A DNA stretch of 64,000 nt from Gammaproteobacteria bacterium (lineage in GTDB: Bacteria > Pseudomonadota > Gammaproteobacteria > Pseudomonadales > Halieaceae), in assembly GCA_024742415.1 (NCBI GenBank), contig JANSYN010000018.1, positions 1 through 64,000 of the forward strand. Direction: 5' to 3'. The stretch's first letter is position 1. Every line of letters begins with the position of its first letter. The position numbers were made by a program, and so were the translations under genes. The notes below the pieces were generated by a model. It made no database searches. It saw only the letters and a list, made by a program, of their open reading frames with translations, and was not told the DNA's origin. Below are positions 27,946 to 36,531 of the stretch, one piece after another.

Positions 27946-28754
27946 GCAAAGACACTGACACCACCGTTGCCAAGGCTCCCGAGCGGCCATTGATGCTGGA
28001 GCTCGATTCAGTGTCGCTGAGTTTCAATACCTCGCGCGATACCTTTGACCACGGCGTGCACCGCGTGCTGGACGAGGTCTCCATGAAAGTCTACGAGGGG
28101 GACACGCTGGGGATTATCGGGCGCAATGGGGTGGGCAAGACCACCATGCTGCGGATTATGGCGGGTATTCTCGCACCAACCGCCGGCAGGATATCCATTG
28201 CGCCGGGCAAGACTGCGTCATTGTTAAGCCTGGGGTTGGGCTTCAAGCCGGAACTGTCCGGCCGCGACAACGCGCTGCTGGCGGCGATGTTGCAGGGCTC
28301 CTCCAGAAAGCAGGCCCAGGCCTTCCTTGAAGAGATCAAGGAGTTTTCGGAGCTGGGCGATTCTTTTGAGGAGCCGGTTAAAACCTACTCGGCCGGTATG
28401 AACGCGCGGCTCGGCTTTACCACCGCACTGATGACCCATGTGGACATTCTGCTGGTGGATGAAGTGCTCAGCGTGGGAGACGCACACTTTCGTGGCAAGG
28501 CGCTGGCGGCCATGCAGGACCGCATTACCGGTGACCAGACAGTTGTTTTTGTTTCACACATGGCTGACCAGGTGAAGACTTTGTGTAGCCGCGTGATTTG
28601 GCTCGACGAAGGCAAGGTGAAACAAGAGGGCGACTCCGTCGAAGTGGTGGACGCCTATCAGGCCTACGTGCATCGCACGCGTCAGGAAGGCATCGAACAG
28701 CAGCGTCTGAAGCAGGAGCAGGTAAAAAAGGCACTGGAACAAGCCGCCGGCTAG
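27942..28754 (+). CDS. Polysaccharide-type ABC exporter ATPase (Wzt/KpsT/TagH family)
   Basis: A 270-residue ATPase partner of the preceding permease. Walker A is GRNGVGKTT (residues 60-68), the signature YSAGMNARLGF, Walker B ILLVDEVLSVGD, and the switch His is in FVSHM. The Q-loop region contains GFKPELSGRDNALLAAML. After about residue 225 there is only a charged, probably coiled-coil tail (RQEGIEQQRLKQEQVKKALE), not the Ig-like carbohydrate-binding domain of many Wzt proteins, so it is closer to KpsT/TagH types, which do not check a chain-end cap. It ends 54 bases from the convergent pdxA. Confidence 0.92.
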   Translation: MSKDTDTTVAKAPERPLMLELDSVSLSFNTSRDTFDHGVHRVLDEVSMKVYEGDTLGIIGRNGVGKTTMLRIMAGILAPTAGRISIAPGKTASLLSLGLGFKPELSGRDNALLAAMLQGSSRKQAQAFLEEIKEFSELGDSFEEPVKTYSAGMNARLGFTTALMTHVDILLVDEVLSVGDAHFRGKALAAMQDRITGDQTVVFVSHMADQVKTLCSRVIWLDEGKVKQEGDSVEVVDAYQAYVHRTRQEGIEQQRLKQEQVKKALEQAAG

Positions 28755-28807
28755 CCAGGCCTGGTTGCTTGGCTCGCCCCGCTGTCTGCATCGGCCCAGC
28801 GGCTGCC

Positions 28808-29797
28808 TCAGCCCTGGCTGGCTCTGGCCATGCGCAGTGCCACGGAGATGGCCTGGCGCAGACTGCCATCACTAACGTTCCCCGTACCCGCCAGATCCAG
28901 CGCAGTGCCGTGATCCACCGACGTGCGGATGATTGGCAGGCCCAGGGTGATGTTGATCGCATTGCCGAACCCGGAGTACTTCAGTACGGGCAAGCCCTGG
29001 TCGTGATACATCGCCAGGTAGGCATCGGTGTGTGCAAGCTGCTGCGTATTGAATGCCGTATCCGCAGGCAGTGGGCCGGTCAGGTTCAGCCCTTTTTCGC
29101 GCAGGGCATTCAATGCCGGAATGATGATTTCAATTTCCTCACGACCCAGGTGTCCGCCTTCTCCGGCGTGGGGGTTGAGCCCGAGAACAGCAATACGCGG
29201 CGACGCGATGCCAAACCGTTGCCGCAAATCAGTATGCATGATCTCCAGGGTTTGCGTGAGTAATGGCACAGTAATGGCATCGGCCACTTCGCGCAGCGCA
29301 AGGTGGGTCGTGGCAACGGCAACACGCAGGTCGTCAGTCGCCAGCAGCATCACCACATGCGACGTACCCGTTTCCTGGGCCAGGAACTCGGTGTGACCGC
29401 TGAAGGCTACCCCCGCATCGCTGATGACTGACTTCTGCACCGGGCCCGTCACCATGGCATCAAACAGGCCTTGCTGGCACCCGCTTACGGCGGTGCGCAG
29501 CATGTGTAGAACATAGTCGGCATTCGCCGGGTTCAGTTGGCCGGCGACTACCGGTTGCGCCAGGGGAGTATCGATGACCTTGAGAACTGCCGGTACGTGC
29601 GTCGCGGCCTCGCTGCCGCTGTCAAAGGGCTGCAGTTCTATGGCCAGGCCAAGCGCCGCAGCACGTGCCTGCAGCAGGTCCAGGCTGCCGATGGCGACGA
29701 GTTCACAATCCCATGGCAGCAGCGCGCACATGAGCGTGACATCGGGGCCGATGCCCGCTGGCTCACCTGTTGTAATGGCGATGCGCGAGAGCGTCAT
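28808..29797 (-). CDS. pdxA: 4-hydroxythreonine-4-phosphate dehydrogenase
   Basis: A 329-residue metal- and NAD-dependent enzyme of the deoxyxylulose-5-phosphate-dependent pyridoxal phosphate pathway. It begins SRIAITTGEPAGIGPDVTL, and shows VTGPVQKSVI and GHTEFLA, AVLGLNPHAGEGGHLG, MYHDQGLPVLKY and GTALDLAGTG, which are PdxA blocks with the metal-binding His residues. It follows surA by 2 bases (stop at 29800), in the lptD-surA-pdxA run. Confidence 0.96.
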   Translation of the reverse strand: MTLSRIAITTGEPAGIGPDVTLMCALLPWDCELVAIGSLDLLQARAAALGLAIELQPFDSGSEAATHVPAVLKVIDTPLAQPVVAGQLNPANADYVLHMLRTAVSGCQQGLFDAMVTGPVQKSVISDAGVAFSGHTEFLAQETGTSHVVMLLATDDLRVAVATTHLALREVADAITVPLLTQTLEIMHTDLRQRFGIASPRIAVLGLNPHAGEGGHLGREEIEIIIPALNALREKGLNLTGPLPADTAFNTQQLAHTDAYLAMYHDQGLPVLKYSGFGNAINITLGLPIIRTSVDHGTALDLAGTGNVSDGSLRQAISVALRMARASQG

Positions 29798-29799
29798 AA

Positions 29800-31080
29800 C
29801 TACTTGATATCGACGAAGGCTTCGTCGCGAATCTGTCGCAACCAGGCATCCAGTTCCTCTTGGTATTTTCTGTCATGCAGGTAGTTCATGGCCTTGGCGC
29901 GTGCGGCGTCATTGGTCATGTCCTGGTCGCGACGACCTTCCACCTGCAGAATATGCCAACCAAACTGGCTGCGCACCGGTTGCGATACTTCGCCAATGTC
30001 TGTAGCGGCCATTGCCTGCTCAAACTCGGGTACCATTTGTCCCGGGCTGGCCCAGCCCAGGTCGCCGCCTTCGGCTGCCGAGCCAATATCTTCGGAGTAC
30101 TCCCGTGCGAGTTCGGCAAAATCCTCACCGTTGAGTACGCGGTTGCGCAGCTGCTGCGTGAGCTCCCTGGCTTCTTCGTCGGTCATGATCTCCGAGGGCT
30201 TGACGAGTATGTGGCGAACCTTGGTCTGTGCAATCATGCGTTCGCCGCCGCTGGTGTCTGCCATGTAGACCAGGTGAAAGCCGCTGTCTGAGCGGATGGG
30301 TTCTGCTGTTTCGCCCTTCTTGAGCGCGGGCGCAACGTCGCTGAACAGGGAGGGCAGGTCGTCCAGCTTGCGCCAGCCAAGATCACCGCCAGAGAAGGCG
30401 TAGGGCGGCCGACTGGTGCTGACCACGGCTTCAAAGGGTTCGCCGCCACGTATGCGGCGCAACATTTTGTTCACGTGAGCCTCGGCCGCATTCACTTCGC
30501 TTTCAGAGGCGTCCGGCGACAGCGGCAGCAGGGCGTGCAGGATGCGGTACTCAGGCTGGGTCAGCTTCTGGCCCTCCTGCGTGGAAACGAAGTTTTCCAC
30601 TTCCTGCTCGGTGATCTGGATGCGCTGGTTGACATTGCCCGCCTGCACGCGCTGGATGATCATTTCCTTGCGCAACTGCTCGCGCATCTGCGCGTAGGAC
30701 TGCCCCTGCGACTCCAGTGCCCGTCGAAACTCGTCAATGCTCATGCGATTCTGTGCCGCAATACGCTCCACCGCACCATTGAGCTGTTCGTCAGAGATGC
30801 GTACGCCAACGCGTGTGCCCTTTTGCAACTGGATGCTTTCGAGAATTAGCCTGTCCAGTGTTTCACGGATGAGCTCGTCCTCCGGCGGGGCCGTCACACC
30901 GCGCGCTTTTATTGTCTCCTGCACGGCGGCAACGCGCTCGCGCAGTTCACTGGCCATAATCACGTCGTCATCCACAATCGCCACGACCTGATCGATAATC
31001 TGCGTTTGCGCATGAATGGCCGGCGCTGCCAATACAGCGCCGACGAGCAAGAGTACTGTGCCAAGTTGCTTAAAAGTCAC
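29800..31080 (-). CDS. surA: Periplasmic chaperone and peptidyl-prolyl isomerase SurA
   Basis: A 426-residue outer-membrane-protein chaperone. A signal peptide (LLLVGAVLAAPAIHAQ) is followed by the N-terminal chaperone domain (IIDQVVAIVDDDVIMASEL), two parvulin domains (about 170-275 with YAFSGGDLGWRKLDDLPSLF, and about 280-385 with AEGGDLGWASPGQMVPEFE), and a C-terminal helix. There is no ATG at the start. I favour the GTG at 31080, with GAGGA ten bases upstream; a TTG at 31089 would overlap lptD by 20 bases. SurA delivers LptD to the BAM complex, fitting its place next to lptD. Confidence 0.94.
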   Translation of the reverse strand: MTFKQLGTVLLLVGAVLAAPAIHAQTQIIDQVVAIVDDDVIMASELRERVAAVQETIKARGVTAPPEDELIRETLDRLILESIQLQKGTRVGVRISDEQLNGAVERIAAQNRMSIDEFRRALESQGQSYAQMREQLRKEMIIQRVQAGNVNQRIQITEQEVENFVSTQEGQKLTQPEYRILHALLPLSPDASESEVNAAEAHVNKMLRRIRGGEPFEAVVSTSRPPYAFSGGDLGWRKLDDLPSLFSDVAPALKKGETAEPIRSDSGFHLVYMADTSGGERMIAQTKVRHILVKPSEIMTDEEARELTQQLRNRVLNGEDFAELAREYSEDIGSAAEGGDLGWASPGQMVPEFEQAMAATDIGEVSQPVRSQFGWHILQVEGRRDQDMTNDAARAKAMNYLHDRKYQEELDAWLRQIRDEAFVDIK

Positions 31081-33547
31081 GTTCGTCAAATCCTCGGATC
31101 ATTTCCTGCATGATGTCTGTGATGCGATCGCCGAATCCTCCCATACCTTTGAGGAGAATCTGGAACTGTGCGGTGTTCTCGCGTTCCAGATCCGGGCCGC
31201 CGAAGTCCGGTATGTCGCCGGACTGGTTGTTGAAGTAGCGCAGGTACAGCAGTCGTACGGTCCAGCAACAAGTATCATATTCAACGCCAATCATATCTTC
31301 CACGCTCTGGTTGGCCTTGGTGCTGTAATTGGTCGCCCCAAAAATGCTCCAGTTGTCGGCCAGGGGAATATAGGCTGACAAGTGCGCCTCTGCGGTAGAC
31401 GTCGGATTGAGCGTGCTGGCGATAGTCGTCAGCGGACGTCGATAGGAGTAGCCAACATTGTAGACGCCGCCCGCGCGCGTGCGATAGCTGGTGTGAAAGT
31501 TGCCGGCATTCATGTTGCCCTCGAAAGGATCATAGACCAGGCTGGTGCGAAAACGCAGTGCGTCGTTGGGTGTGAAGTCGAGCTCGCCGGCAATTTCCGA
31601 ACCGGCGTCATTGAGTGGCGCTGCGGTGGGGAGCAGGCGCACTTTGCGGTCCCGGAAGTAGTAGATCTGGCCGATACTGGCCCGCAATATGTTCGCGCCA
31701 TCCTGTTCATCGATGAGGTTGCTGGTCAGGCCAACGGCGATCTGGTTCGCATCGTCCAGGCGGTCGTGACCGGAGAAGCGCGTTTCTCGAAAGAGCTGGT
31801 TGTAGGTGAAGGTCAATTCCGCGCTGTCGAAATCCGGTTGATCAAATTGCTGGTCATATTCGCTGTACAGGTAGTACATGCGCGGCTCAAGTGTCTGCAG
31901 GAAGCCGCTGCCGCCAAACTCGGTGCGCCGCTCAAACACCAGGCCGCCATCCAGGCTGGCCAGCGCGGAATTGGAGGAGGGGGTATCTTCGGTGAAAACA
32001 ACGCTCTCGCTGAGGTCATAATTGAGCTGCCGGTACTTGATGGTCGGCTGCAAAAAACCTGACAGCCAGCGCATGGGGTAGGTCAGGCCGGCCTCGGCAT
32101 AGAGCCGCTGCCCGGTAACCCGCTCTTCGTCGGTGTCAAAGTTCGATACCTTGGTCATAAAGACCGGTTGTAGCGTGAATGCCTGCCCACCTCCCCAGTA
32201 CTGCGCGGTGAGTTCGGGCAGGGTCTGGTAGTCATCGCGAATGTCGTTGGCCAGGCTTTGGAACTGCTGCGCCTCAAGATTCACCAACCAGTTCTTGCCC
32301 AGGTAATCCAGCGATGCCAATTGCAGCAGACTTGTCTCGCGTTGTGAATCCAGGTTGGAAGTTTCCAGGTCCTGCAGGTAGTCGACGTCGCTGGCTTTGC
32401 TGTAATCGATGCGTGAACGCCAGCGGTCGCGGAACAGGCCGCTTTGCTTGACAACGGTCAACCATCGGTCGCTGCTGCTGTCTTCGCCAATCTGATCAGC
32501 GTAGCGGTCATCCTTGTGCATGTAGGCGCCGCCGAAAGTCCAGCGCCCGGCAAAGGGGCTGAGGTAGCGCAGGTACAGTTCATTGTTCAGGCCGCGCTCC
32601 TCGATAAATCGCGGTGCGTACAGGGCGTCGTAGTTTGGCGCCAGGTTGAGGTAAAACGGCACGGTGATGTCCAGTCCGCCAGTGCTGTCATTGCCAAAAT
32701 TCGGCCACAGAAAGCCAGTTCTGCGGCGGTCATCCAGCGGGAACTGAAACCACGGCGCATAGAATATCGGTACGCCTTCGACTTCAATGGTAGCATCGTA
32801 GGCGGTGGCAAGGCCGTCATCGAAGTCCAGGATCATGTTATCGGCTCTGACCGCCCAGTCATCTTCGCCCGGCGCACAGTAGCTGAAGTTGCCGTCGTGA
32901 ATATGTACATAGCCGAATTCATCGCGTTCCAGCAGGTCGGCGGAGCCGCGCATGTGCCGTTCATGGAAGACAAACTCGGCAGATTTGACGCTCGCTTCAT
33001 CGGTTTCAGAGAATACCTGCGCTTCTTTGCCATTCACCAGCACGCCAGGTTCACGCAGGGTGACGTTACCGGTGAGCACGGCGGACTCTTTGTCGCGCTC
33101 GATAACCGCGTTGTCACCGTAGAGTTGGCGGTAGCCCTGCTGCGCCGCCACCGAACCGGTAAAGACTACGGTGTTGGCTTCGATCTGCACACTGTCGGCG
33201 GCGGCCTCTATCCTTGCGGTGTCTGGCGGTTGCCGAGTATCGACGCCTTCCAGCGGATCCATATAGCGACCACCGCAGTTTTTGCATTGACGATCCTGCA
33301 GATGGAGCGGGACATCCTCGATGGGGACCCAGTCCAGCGCCCGTGTAGGAGGTAGCACGCAACCCTTGGCGGGGTCATCCCTGGCGTTGTCTGGCCCAGT
33401 TTCGTCCATGGTGTTGGCGGTGCAGGCCCCTGGGTTGGTATCCTGCGCCTGCAGACTGACGGGTGCGGCCAGACTGAGCGTGATAATCAGTAAGCCCGCC
33501 CATGGCAAGGTGTTGGGCGTGGACTGTCTGCGAAAGAGAGGGATCAT
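31070..33547 (-). CDS. lptD: LPS-assembly outer-membrane protein LptD
   Basis: An 825-residue protein that inserts LPS into the outer leaflet with the lipoprotein LptE. A signal peptide (LIITLSLAAPVSLQAQ) leads to a beta-jellyroll (OstA-type, about 130-260: YGDNAVIERDKESAVLTGNV) and a large C-terminal barrel. The adjacent Cys-Cys pair (DTCCWTVRL, near residue 770) matches the E. coli pair that forms inter-domain disulphides. The N-terminal part has extra Cys, including a CKNC motif near 85, which is more than E. coli has. It overlaps the start of surA. Confidence 0.96.
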   Translation of the reverse strand: MIPLFRRQSTPNTLPWAGLLIITLSLAAPVSLQAQDTNPGACTANTMDETGPDNARDDPAKGCVLPPTRALDWVPIEDVPLHLQDRQCKNCGGRYMDPLEGVDTRQPPDTARIEAAADSVQIEANTVVFTGSVAAQQGYRQLYGDNAVIERDKESAVLTGNVTLREPGVLVNGKEAQVFSETDEASVKSAEFVFHERHMRGSADLLERDEFGYVHIHDGNFSYCAPGEDDWAVRADNMILDFDDGLATAYDATIEVEGVPIFYAPWFQFPLDDRRRTGFLWPNFGNDSTGGLDITVPFYLNLAPNYDALYAPRFIEERGLNNELYLRYLSPFAGRWTFGGAYMHKDDRYADQIGEDSSSDRWLTVVKQSGLFRDRWRSRIDYSKASDVDYLQDLETSNLDSQRETSLLQLASLDYLGKNWLVNLEAQQFQSLANDIRDDYQTLPELTAQYWGGGQAFTLQPVFMTKVSNFDTDEERVTGQRLYAEAGLTYPMRWLSGFLQPTIKYRQLNYDLSESVVFTEDTPSSNSALASLDGGLVFERRTEFGGSGFLQTLEPRMYYLYSEYDQQFDQPDFDSAELTFTYNQLFRETRFSGHDRLDDANQIAVGLTSNLIDEQDGANILRASIGQIYYFRDRKVRLLPTAAPLNDAGSEIAGELDFTPNDALRFRTSLVYDPFEGNMNAGNFHTSYRTRAGGVYNVGYSYRRPLTTIASTLNPTSTAEAHLSAYIPLADNWSIFGATNYSTKANQSVEDMIGVEYDTCCWTVRLLYLRYFNNQSGDIPDFGGPDLERENTAQFQILLKGMGGFGDRITDIMQEMIRGFDERDF

Positions 33548-33634
33548 TCAGATTATTAGCTGGATTGCGCGACAAGGCCGGATTCTAAAGCATCCCCGTT
33601 GGCTTGTCCGGCATATTTTGTGAGGAGGGGGCGT

Positions 33635-34672
33635 TTGCCACCAGGAGACAGACAATCAGCACTGCTGGAATGGGCGTTGCACTCACTGGGTGAGCCCGCA
33701 GATACCGCCGCCACGGCCACCGCAGTTGCCGGTGATGCCAGCAGTCGCCGCTATTTTCGCTTGCCGGTGGCAAAGCGCTGCTACATCCTGGTCGACGCGC
33801 CACCTGCCACGGAGAAGAACGCCGCGTTTATCGCCGTGCGTGAGTTGCTGGCGAATGCCGGGGTTCGGGTGCCTGCGGTGCTTGAGCATGACCTGGAGCG
33901 GGGCTTTCTGCTGCTGGAGGATTTTGGTGACCAGTTGCTGCTGCCGATGTTGCAGCAGCCAGGCGCAGACGCGCGGTATCAGGGCGCCTTCGAGCTGTTG
34001 CTGAAGTTGAGCGCGATCGATGTTGCCCGCGCAGCCGTGCCTGCCTATGACGCGGCGGTATTGCTCGAGGAACTGGGTCGCTTTGCCACATGGTTTGTGG
34101 AAGGCCTGCTGGGCTATACGATCAGTCGCGAGGAGTCTGAGTTGCTCGAGGCGCTGTCGCACTTGCTGGTAGAAAGCGCGCTGGCGCAGCCACAGGTGCT
34201 TGTGCATCGCGATTTTCATAGTCGTAACATCATGCTGCTGGAAGATGGAAGCCTGGGAGTCATCGACTTTCAGGATGCCCTCGCCGGCCCTTATACCTAT
34301 GACCTGGTGTCACTACTGCGCGACTGTTATGTGGAATGGCCCGATGCCAAAGTGCAGCAGTGGGCGTTGGACTATCGCCGTCGGCTGGTGGATGCGGGCC
34401 ACCTGGCGCTGCCTGGAGAACGCGATTTTTTGCGCCAGTTTGACCTTATGGGCCTGCAACGGCATCTCAAGGTGTTGGGTACCTTCGCGCGCCTGCATCT
34501 GCGTGATGGCAAAGATGCCTATCTTCAGGATCTACCCCGGGTGCTGCGCTACACGCAAGCCATGCTTGCACGTCACGCTGCGCACGAGCCGGTGATTGCC
34601 GCGGCGCAGGGCTGGTTTGAGCGCAGCGTGCTGCCGCTGGCCAGCCAACGCCATGGGAGCGGTGCACCGTGA
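33635..34672 (+). CDS. amgK: Anomeric MurNAc/GlcNAc kinase AmgK
   Basis: A 345-residue aminoglycoside-phosphotransferase-fold kinase that phosphorylates the C1 hydroxyl of MurNAc and GlcNAc in the wall recycling route that bypasses de novo UDP-MurNAc synthesis. Key motifs: VLVHRDFHSRNIMLLEDG (catalytic Asp and Asn) and VIDFQDALAGPYTYDLVSLLRD (metal-binding DFQD). I choose the TTG start at 33635 since AGGAGG lies 6 bases before it and there is no early ATG. It is divergent from lptD by 87 bases and overlaps murU. The fosfomycin-tolerance role is known from Pseudomonas. Confidence 0.93.
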   Translation: MPPGDRQSALLEWALHSLGEPADTAATATAVAGDASSRRYFRLPVAKRCYILVDAPPATEKNAAFIAVRELLANAGVRVPAVLEHDLERGFLLLEDFGDQLLLPMLQQPGADARYQGAFELLLKLSAIDVARAAVPAYDAAVLLEELGRFATWFVEGLLGYTISREESELLEALSHLLVESALAQPQVLVHRDFHSRNIMLLEDGSLGVIDFQDALAGPYTYDLVSLLRDCYVEWPDAKVQQWALDYRRRLVDAGHLALPGERDFLRQFDLMGLQRHLKVLGTFARLHLRDGKDAYLQDLPRVLRYTQAMLARHAAHEPVIAAAQGWFERSVLPLASQRHGSGAP

Positions 34673-35352
34673 AGGCGATGATTCTGGCGGCAGGTGTTGG
34701 CGAACGCATGCGGCCGCTGACCGACCATACACCCAAGCCGCTGCTGAAAGTGGGTGGTGCTGCGCTCATCGAGCACCACCTGCGTAGTCTCAGTGCGGCT
34801 GGAGTGCGTGAGGTAGTGATCAATGTGTCGCACCTGGCCGAGCAGATCGAGGCCTGGTGTGGCACCGGCCAGCGCTGGGGACTTTCCATTGAGTACTCTC
34901 GCGAGCAGACACCGCTGGAAACTGCCGGTGGCATTCACCGCGCGCTGCCGCTGTTGGGGGATGCGCCCTTTCTCGTAGTAAACGGCGATGTCTGGACAGA
35001 CTACCCTTTTGCTGCTTCGCTGGCCTGGCGATTGCGTTCGCACGAGCAAGCGCGCCTGCTTTTCGTAGGTAATCCACCGCAGCATCCCCTGGGGGACTTT
35101 TTGCTGGACAGCGAAGGCTGGGTTGGCTTGCGCGACGCCGATCAGCCCGGTGTCACCTATGCCGGAATCGGCCTGTATGCGCCGTCTTTTTTCGCCGCAA
35201 TGCGCCCTTGCAAGATGCCGTTGCGACCGCTGCTCGATGCATCGATTGCGCAGCGCTCGCTGGGTGGCGAATTTTATAACGGTGTCTGGGAGGACGTAGG
35301 TACGCCACAGCGGCTGCGCGCATTGGACGCCGCGCTGTGCGATGCACGCTAG
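34669..35352 (+). CDS. murU: N-acetylmuramate alpha-1-phosphate uridylyltransferase MurU
   Basis: A 227-residue nucleotidyltransferase that converts MurNAc-1-phosphate to UDP-MurNAc, the step after AmgK. It opens MKAMILAAGVGERMRPLT followed by KPLLKVGG, the sugar-phosphate nucleotidyltransferase signature with the catalytic Arg and Lys, and NGDVWTDYPF (Asp for Mg). The start is GTG (34669), overlapping the amgK stop by 4 bases, so the two are coupled. The pair adjoins lptD in Pseudomonas as well. Confidence 0.94.
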   Translation: MKAMILAAGVGERMRPLTDHTPKPLLKVGGAALIEHHLRSLSAAGVREVVINVSHLAEQIEAWCGTGQRWGLSIEYSREQTPLETAGGIHRALPLLGDAPFLVVNGDVWTDYPFAASLAWRLRSHEQARLLFVGNPPQHPLGDFLLDSEGWVGLRDADQPGVTYAGIGLYAPSFFAAMRPCKMPLRPLLDASIAQRSLGGEFYNGVWEDVGTPQRLRALDAALCDAR

Positions 35353-35468
35353 CTGTGCTGGCTTATCGACAGTTCGAGCAGCAGACGGTTCGTGCTGGTC
35401 GTTGTGCTTCCTATCCTGACGTCAGCGCGGCGCACGGTGCCGGATTAGGATGGTATTGTCAGGCGTGC

Positions 35469-35499
35469 CGGGCTGCCAAGGTTGCGTTGCCCGTTTTTT
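35469..35499 (+). terminator. Possible intrinsic terminator after murU
   Basis: CGGGC (35469-35473) pairs with GCCCG (35489-35493), followed at once by six T. The stem is short and the loop long (15 bases), so this is a tentative terminator for amgK-murU. Confidence 0.4.
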
Positions 35500-35611
35500 G
35501 TTGGCGTTCAAGGTGTGCGGCGACGGTATAGGCGCTAGAATGGCAAGTCTGACAATGGCAGTGCCCATCTCAGTACTCATCGCGTTTGTTTAACTGTAAT
35601 CGGAGCCCACA

Positions 35612-36307
35612 ATGGCTGACTTCCTCATCGCACCCTCCATACTGTCGGCAGATTTTGCGCGCCTTGGCGAAGAGGTGGATGCCGTACTTGCTGCGGGCGC
35701 TGACATTATCCATTTCGACGTCATGGATAATCACTACGTTCCCAACCTGACGATTGGCCCTATGGTATGTAGCGCTCTGCGTAATCACGGTGTGACTGCT
35801 GACATCGATGTGCACCTGATGGTGAGCCCCGTAGACCAACTCATCGGCGACTTTGCCCAGGCGGGCGCCACCTACATCACCTTCCACCCCGATGCCTCAA
35901 CCCACGTCGACCGCTCGTTGCAGCTGATCCGTGATGCAGGGTGTAAATCCGGGCTGGTGTTCAACCCGCATCTTGGCCTGGACGCATTGCGCTATGTGCT
36001 CGATAAAGTCGACATGGTGCTGTTGATGTCGGTCAACCCCGGGTTTGGCGGCCAGTCTTTTATTCCTTCTACCCTGGATAAACTGCGTGAAGCGCGCGCG
36101 ATGATCGACGCCTCGGGATACGCGATTCGCCTTGAAGTGGATGGCGGCGTTAGCCCAAAGAATATCGCCGAGATTGCAAGCGCCGGCGCCGACACCTTTG
36201 TGGCTGGCTCGGCGATTTTCAACCAGCCGGACTACACAGCAGTTATTCAGCAGATGCGTGCGGCGCTGGCAACCGTGGCCCCCTGGCGCGTGCAGGCCTG
36301 CGATTAA
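35612..36307 (+). CDS. rpe: Ribulose-phosphate 3-epimerase
   Basis: A 231-residue TIM-barrel enzyme interconverting ribulose-5-phosphate and xylulose-5-phosphate. Metal and catalytic motifs: [17 protein letters not shown] (His, Asp), [17 protein letters not shown], and EVDGGVS. A CGGAG ribosome site precedes the ATG. In Pseudomonas gph (phosphoglycolate phosphatase) comes between rpe and trpE; here the 224 bases between them contain the trp leader only. Confidence 0.96.
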   Translation: MADFLIAPSILSADFARLGEEVDAVLAAGADIIHFDVMDNHYVPNLTIGPMVCSALRNHGVTADIDVHLMVSPVDQLIGDFAQAGATYITFHPDASTHVDRSLQLIRDAGCKSGLVFNPHLGLDALRYVLDKVDMVLLMSVNPGFGGQSFIPSTLDKLREARAMIDASGYAIRLEVDGGVSPKNIAEIASAGADTFVAGSAIFNQPDYTAVIQQMRAALATVAPWRVQACD

Positions 36308-36332
36308 TACCGCGATAAGACCGGTTTGCTGA

Positions 36333-36360
36333 TTGCCAAGCCCGGTGCTGTATGTAAAAT
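36333..36360 (+). promoter_or_regulatory. Candidate trp promoter
   Basis: TTGCCA (36333-36338) and TAAAAT (36355-36360) are separated by 16 bases, a reasonable sigma-70 promoter just downstream of rpe and about 23 bases before the leader peptide ribosome site. Confidence 0.5.
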
Positions 36361-36389
36361 AGGGAGCTCACCTGTTCCTGGAGAAAGCT

Positions 36390-36458
36390 GTGCACGCAGC
36401 ACAACGTAGAAGCGTCGGCCCGATGTCGATGCGCGAGGTCACCTGCTGGCGATGGTAG
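36390..36458 (+). CDS. trpL: trp leader peptide
   Basis: A 22-residue open frame with a GTG start, preceded by GGAG six bases upstream. It ends MREVTCWRW-stop, so two of its last three residues are Trp, the most costly amino acid. Position (between a promoter and an attenuator-like structure, 73 bases before trpE) and the Trp codons at the end fit a leader peptide that senses charged tRNA-Trp. Inner ATGs at 36423 and 36429 are alternative starts. Confidence 0.65.
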   Translation: MHAAQRRSVGPMSMREVTCWRW

Positions 36459-36503
36459 CCCCCATCGCTGTGTCGTAGCGCTGTGCGCAAGACACACCTC
36501 TTT
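36449..36503 (+). terminator. trp attenuator: competing hairpins and terminator before trpE
   Basis: Arm 1 GCGATGG (36449-36455), within the Trp codons, pairs with arm 2 CCATCGC (36462-36468). Arm 3-4 forms GTGTC...GACAC (36470-36474, 36491-36495) around GCGC-TGT-GCGC (36478-36488) and is followed by a T-rich stretch (36498-36504). Arm 2 can instead pair as CGCTG/TAGCG (36466-36470, 36476-36480), which destroys the terminator. Ribosome stalling at the Trp codons would block arm 1 and favour the antiterminator. The geometry is read from sequence; the switching is inferred. Confidence 0.55.
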
Positions 36504-36531
36504 TACGTGATAACACTCTCAAGGATACCCC

